Below, one piece after another: positions 41,439-43,913 of a stretch of DNA of 43,913 nt. Each line of letters starts with the position of its first letter. The first letter of the stretch is position 1. A program made the position numbers and the translations under genes. Source of the DNA: Clostridia bacterium (lineage in GTDB: Bacteria > Bacillota > Sulfobacillia > SLMV01); assembly GCA_003551215.1 (NCBI GenBank), contig PUMD01000096.1, positions 1 through 43,913 of the forward strand, read 5' to 3'. The notes beneath the pieces are model-generated. The model worked only from the letters and a program-made list of their open reading frames with translations. It was not told the origin of the DNA and ran no database searches.

Positions 41439-41990
41439 GTGGAGCGAGAAGAGGCAATGCAGCTGCTCAAACAGCACCTGACCACCGAGAATCTGCTGAA
41501 GCATACCTATGCCGTCGAGGCGGTAATGCGCGAGCTGGCCGATCATCTTGACGAGGATCCCGACAGGTGGGGCCTGGCCGGCCTGCTGCATGACATAGAC
41601 TACGACGAAACGTCGGATGATCCGTCAATGCACAGCATCGAGGGAGCGCGGATGCTTGAGGAAGCCGGGCTGGATGAAGAGCTGGTGGACGCGGTGCGGG
41701 CCCACAATGATCATCACGGCCTTCCGCGTGAAAGCACGATGGCAAAAGGGCTTTATGCGGTGGATCCCCTGACAGGACTCATCGTGGCTGCGGCCCTGGT
41801 TCACCCCGACCGCGAGCTGGAGTCTGTCGACGTCGAATTTGTGATGAATCGCTACGACGACAGCTCCTTTGCCCGCGGCGCCCGGCGTGAAGCCATAGAT
41901 TCGTGTTCCGAGCTGGGGCTCGAGCTGGAGGAATTCATTGACATAGCTCTGCGGGCTATGAAAGATATAAGCGACAGGCTGGGGCTGTAG
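41439..41990 (+). CDS. HD-domain phosphohydrolase-like protein
   Basis: A 183-residue protein with the HD metal motif: His22 (LLKHTYAVE), His51-Asp52 (GLLHDIDYD), AHNDHHG and an Asp in the following helix. These are the ligands of HD-superfamily phosphohydrolases. Stand-alone HD proteins of this size have been linked to nucleotide hydrolysis, and the substrate here is unknown. The GTG at 41439 follows TGGAGGGG. The gap to the previous gene is 33 bp, so co-transcription with hppA is likely. Confidence 0.87.
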   Translation: MEREEAMQLLKQHLTTENLLKHTYAVEAVMRELADHLDEDPDRWGLAGLLHDIDYDETSDDPSMHSIEGARMLEEAGLDEELVDAVRAHNDHHGLPRESTMAKGLYAVDPLTGLIVAAALVHPDRELESVDVEFVMNRYDDSSFARGARREAIDSCSELGLELEEFIDIALRAMKDISDRLGL

Positions 41991-42052
41991 CCGGGCAGGA
42001 TGTGACGGGAGTCATACCGATCTTCGCAGCACAGAGAGGATAGGAGGCCCAA

Positions 42053-43333
42053 TTGGACGCCCTTCCGTCGTTGTTGCTGTTGGGATACGGGCTGGCCAAT
42101 CTGCAGCTTCCCGAGATAAAGCCCCTCCGCCGCGCAGGCAGGGGGGCAGACCTCACCTGGGCTGCCCTGCAGACCTTTGGGGCCGCTCTGGCCGCCCTCT
42201 CTGTTGCCTTCACTGCGGTTAACGCCGCCGGAGCGGTGCTGGGTGTACTGCTGGGCCTTCACTTCCCTCTCCGGCAGCAGCAGGACCGCGGCCGACTGGT
42301 GACATACGTGGGTTCGGTTTGCGGATTTCTGGTGGTCATGCCCCGTGCCGCCGTCATCGGCCTGGTGCTGTCGGCGGCGGTATACATCCTCACGCGCAGG
42401 ATCGTCCTGTCAGCAACCGCCGGGTTGGTTTTCGTTCCGCCTATTGCGTGGATCTGGCAGGGAAGCGATCTATCCTTGCTTTTCGGTATGCTGGTGGTCG
42501 CGCTGCTTCTTTATGCTCACCTCGATGATATAGAGCGGAGCGTCCGGCAGCTTGCGGGCACCGATGATACCCCACTGTTTTTTCGCCGAGCGGCCCGGCG
42601 TCTGTTGATCGTCACCCTGCTGCTGGCCTGCACGGCTCTGTTTTTCTTCAACCGCTACGTTTACCACGGCTTTGGTCTGCACCCGGATATCTTTCGCCGG
42701 GGCAGTGAGGAACTGCGTTACGTCGCACTGACTTTCGACGATGGTCCTCATCCGCGGTTTACTCGGCAAATTTTGGATACACTTCAGGAACGTGACGTCA
42801 GGGCCACCTTCTTTGTGGTGGGCCGACACGTTGATCGTTACCCGGAGGTGGTCAGGCGCATGCTGGATGAGGGTCACGAGGTGGGCTCGCACACCTACAA
42901 CCACCTGAACATGCTGCGGGCTGACGAGGAGACCACCATCTCAGAGCTGTCCCAAACGGAACAAGCTCTCAAGCGGGCTGCTGACTTCACCCCCAGGTTG
43001 TTCCGTCCGCCCCGGGGGCTGTATAATTCGACGGTGCTGCAGGTAGCACACGACCGCGGCTATACCATGGCACTGTGGTCGCTCAGCTCGCAGGACTGGC
43101 TGGGGACGAGTCCGCGCCGCATGGTCCGCAGCATTACCAGCCAGACCTCGGGAGGGGACATTTTGCTGTTTCATGACAGCGGAGATTTCTTCACCGCAGC
43201 GGGAGCCGACCGGACCAACACGGTTGCGGCTCTGGGCCCGATCATAGACAACCTGCGGGAGGAAGGATACGAGTTTGTTACCGTAACCGAGCTTATGATC
43301 CTGACATTGATGCTCGAAGGAGCTGGGCCCTGA
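42053..43333 (+). CDS. NodB-type polysaccharide deacetylase with N-terminal PlsY-like membrane domain
   Basis: A 426-residue fusion. Residues 1 to about 172 are hydrophobic and follow the layout of the acyltransferase PlsY (the GLHFP turn, ILTRRIVLSATAGLVFVP, YAHLDDIERSVRQLAGTD). The catalytic motifs are altered: GSGN/GATN is gone, GGKG is replaced by RGRL (79-82) and HREN by HLDD (156-159). A further membrane segment at about 183-199 leads to an extracytoplasmic deacetylase with an apparently complete active site: TFDDGP (Asp229, Asp230), SHTYNH (His280, His284), RPPRG (Arg318), SQDW (Asp348) and FHD (His374). TTG 42053 follows ATAGGAGG. It overlaps the downstream GNAT gene (TGATG). Confidence 0.85.
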   Translation: MDALPSLLLLGYGLANLQLPEIKPLRRAGRGADLTWAALQTFGAALAALSVAFTAVNAAGAVLGVLLGLHFPLRQQQDRGRLVTYVGSVCGFLVVMPRAAVIGLVLSAAVYILTRRIVLSATAGLVFVPPIAWIWQGSDLSLLFGMLVVALLLYAHLDDIERSVRQLAGTDDTPLFFRRAARRLLIVTLLLACTALFFFNRYVYHGFGLHPDIFRRGSEELRYVALTFDDGPHPRFTRQILDTLQERDVRATFFVVGRHVDRYPEVVRRMLDEGHEVGSHTYNHLNMLRADEETTISELSQTEQALKRAADFTPRLFRPPRGLYNSTVLQVAHDRGYTMALWSLSSQDWLGTSPRRMVRSITSQTSGGDILLFHDSGDFFTAAGADRTNTVAALGPIIDNLREEGYEFVTVTELMILTLMLEGAGP

Positions 43334-43913
43334 TGAGCCAAAATGAGCTGCAGGCGGCTTTTCGTCTGGGAACTACGGAGGACGCACAACAGCTGGCTGA
43401 GGTGTTTGCTGAGTGTTTTTCGGAAGGAATAGACCACCGCTTCCCCCAGGGTCTGGGTGACGAGGTGCTGGAAGCCGTCTGGGATTTTCTGCTGGAGGCC
43501 AGCCCGAGCATCTGCGTTGTTGCTGTGCAGGCCGGCAAACAGGAGGAGATTCTAGGCTACTGTCTCGTTCAGACCAGCGTCGGACAGCTGCTGCGGGAGG
43601 GCCTGACCAGCGGCGTTCTGTCCCGACTGCTGGGGATGGTGCGCACGGGTGATATACCGCTGGGCTGGCATCAGCTGGAGAGCCTGCTGCGCGATCTGGT
43701 GGGGTTCGGTCAGTCATTTTCGGTATCAACCTCCGAAGGCGAAACGGGCCAGGTCCTGTCGGTCGGAGTGCGGCGAAGCGCGCGGAGCCGCGGCCTGGGC
43801 ACGCAGCTGGTCTGCCGCGGGCTGCAGCAGCTGTACAATGAAGGCATACATAATGTTAAGCTTGAGGTGAGACCTGACAATGAGCCTGCCCGGCGAATAT
43901 ATGAGAGACTGGG
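43333..43913 (+). CDS. GNAT-family acetyltransferase (truncated by window end)
   Basis: The frame opens at ATG 43333, overlapping the previous stop by one base, and is still open after 193 codons at the window edge. The last 55 visible residues contain the GNAT acetyl-CoA site: VLSVGVRRSARSRGLGTQL, then LEVRPDNEPARRIYERLG. The first 130 residues are less conserved, with a long insertion before the core. Translational coupling with the deacetylase suggests a shared role in polysaccharide or cell-surface modification, but the substrate is unknown. Confidence 0.85.
   Translation, partial: MSQNELQAAFRLGTTEDAQQLAEVFAECFSEGIDHRFPQGLGDEVLEAVWDFLLEASPSICVVAVQAGKQEEILGYCLVQTSVGQLLREGLTSGVLSRLLGMVRTGDIPLGWHQLESLLRDLVGFGQSFSVSTSEGETGQVLSVGVRRSARSRGLGTQLVCRGLQQLYNEGIHNVKLEVRPDNEPARRIYERL

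Noticed and set aside
1..43913. CRISPR arrays, tRNA or rRNA genes, prophage or integrase genes
   Set aside because: No regularly spaced repeats, no cloverleaf with a TTCGA-type arm in any gap, and no phage or integrase motifs were seen.

Overview
The window looks like a GC-rich, densely packed bacterial chromosome segment, most likely from an anaerobic or microaerobic member of the Bacillota (Clostridia-like) or a relative. I infer this from strong GGAGG-type ribosome binding sites, frequent GTG and TTG starts, a protein pairing a P-loop with an Asp23/Gls24-like domain, a K+-dependent membrane pyrophosphatase, a full [NiFe]-hydrogenase maturation set, and a PGK-TIM fusion of the kind known from Thermotoga. 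No species call is possible. I see no rRNA, tRNA, CRISPR array, prophage or intact insertion sequence.

Region 1 (1-11,700, mostly + strand) holds the likely tail of a hydantoinase-like gene translationally overlapped by an M20 N-carbamoyl-amino-acid hydrolase, then a thiamine-binding/MTH1187 protein, an Fe/Mn superoxide dismutase, an M42 aminopeptidase (- strand), a zinc-ribbon membrane protein, a THEP1-type NTPase, the TldD/TldE protease pair, an orphan membrane protein, a Nudix hydrolase and a class IV (D-amino acid type) aminotransferase. Region 2 (11,700-21,800) is rich in amide and peptide hydrolases: a cytoplasmic N-acyl-D-amino-acid deacylase, an S9 peptidase, a CapA-like protein, a C45-like Ntn hydrolase, a second Nudix protein, a second and exported D-aminoacylase-like protein, and a nitrilase-superfamily lipoprotein. 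Together with the aminotransferase, these suggest scavenging of peptides and D-amino acid derivatives.

Region 3 (21,800-33,050) starts with a small LiaI-like membrane protein behind tandem extended -10 boxes. It continues with an AstE/AspA-type deacylase and the compact run hydrogenase protease-hypA-hypB-hypF-hypC-hypD-hypE. The hydrogenase structural genes lie outside the window. An omega-amidase-like nitrilase, a DUF523/TudS-like protein, a TPR protein and the P-loop/Asp23 protein follow.

Region 4 (33,050-39,300) is a lower-glycolysis operon: gap, a pgk-tpi fusion, cofactor-independent phosphoglycerate mutase, enolase and secG. Region 5 (39,300-43,913) has a K+-dependent membrane pyrophosphatase, an HD-domain protein, a polysaccharide deacetylase carrying an N-terminal PlsY-like membrane domain that has lost most PlsY signature residues, and the start of a GNAT acetyltransferase that runs off the window. 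The PlsY-like/NodB fusion is the most unusual thing I found.
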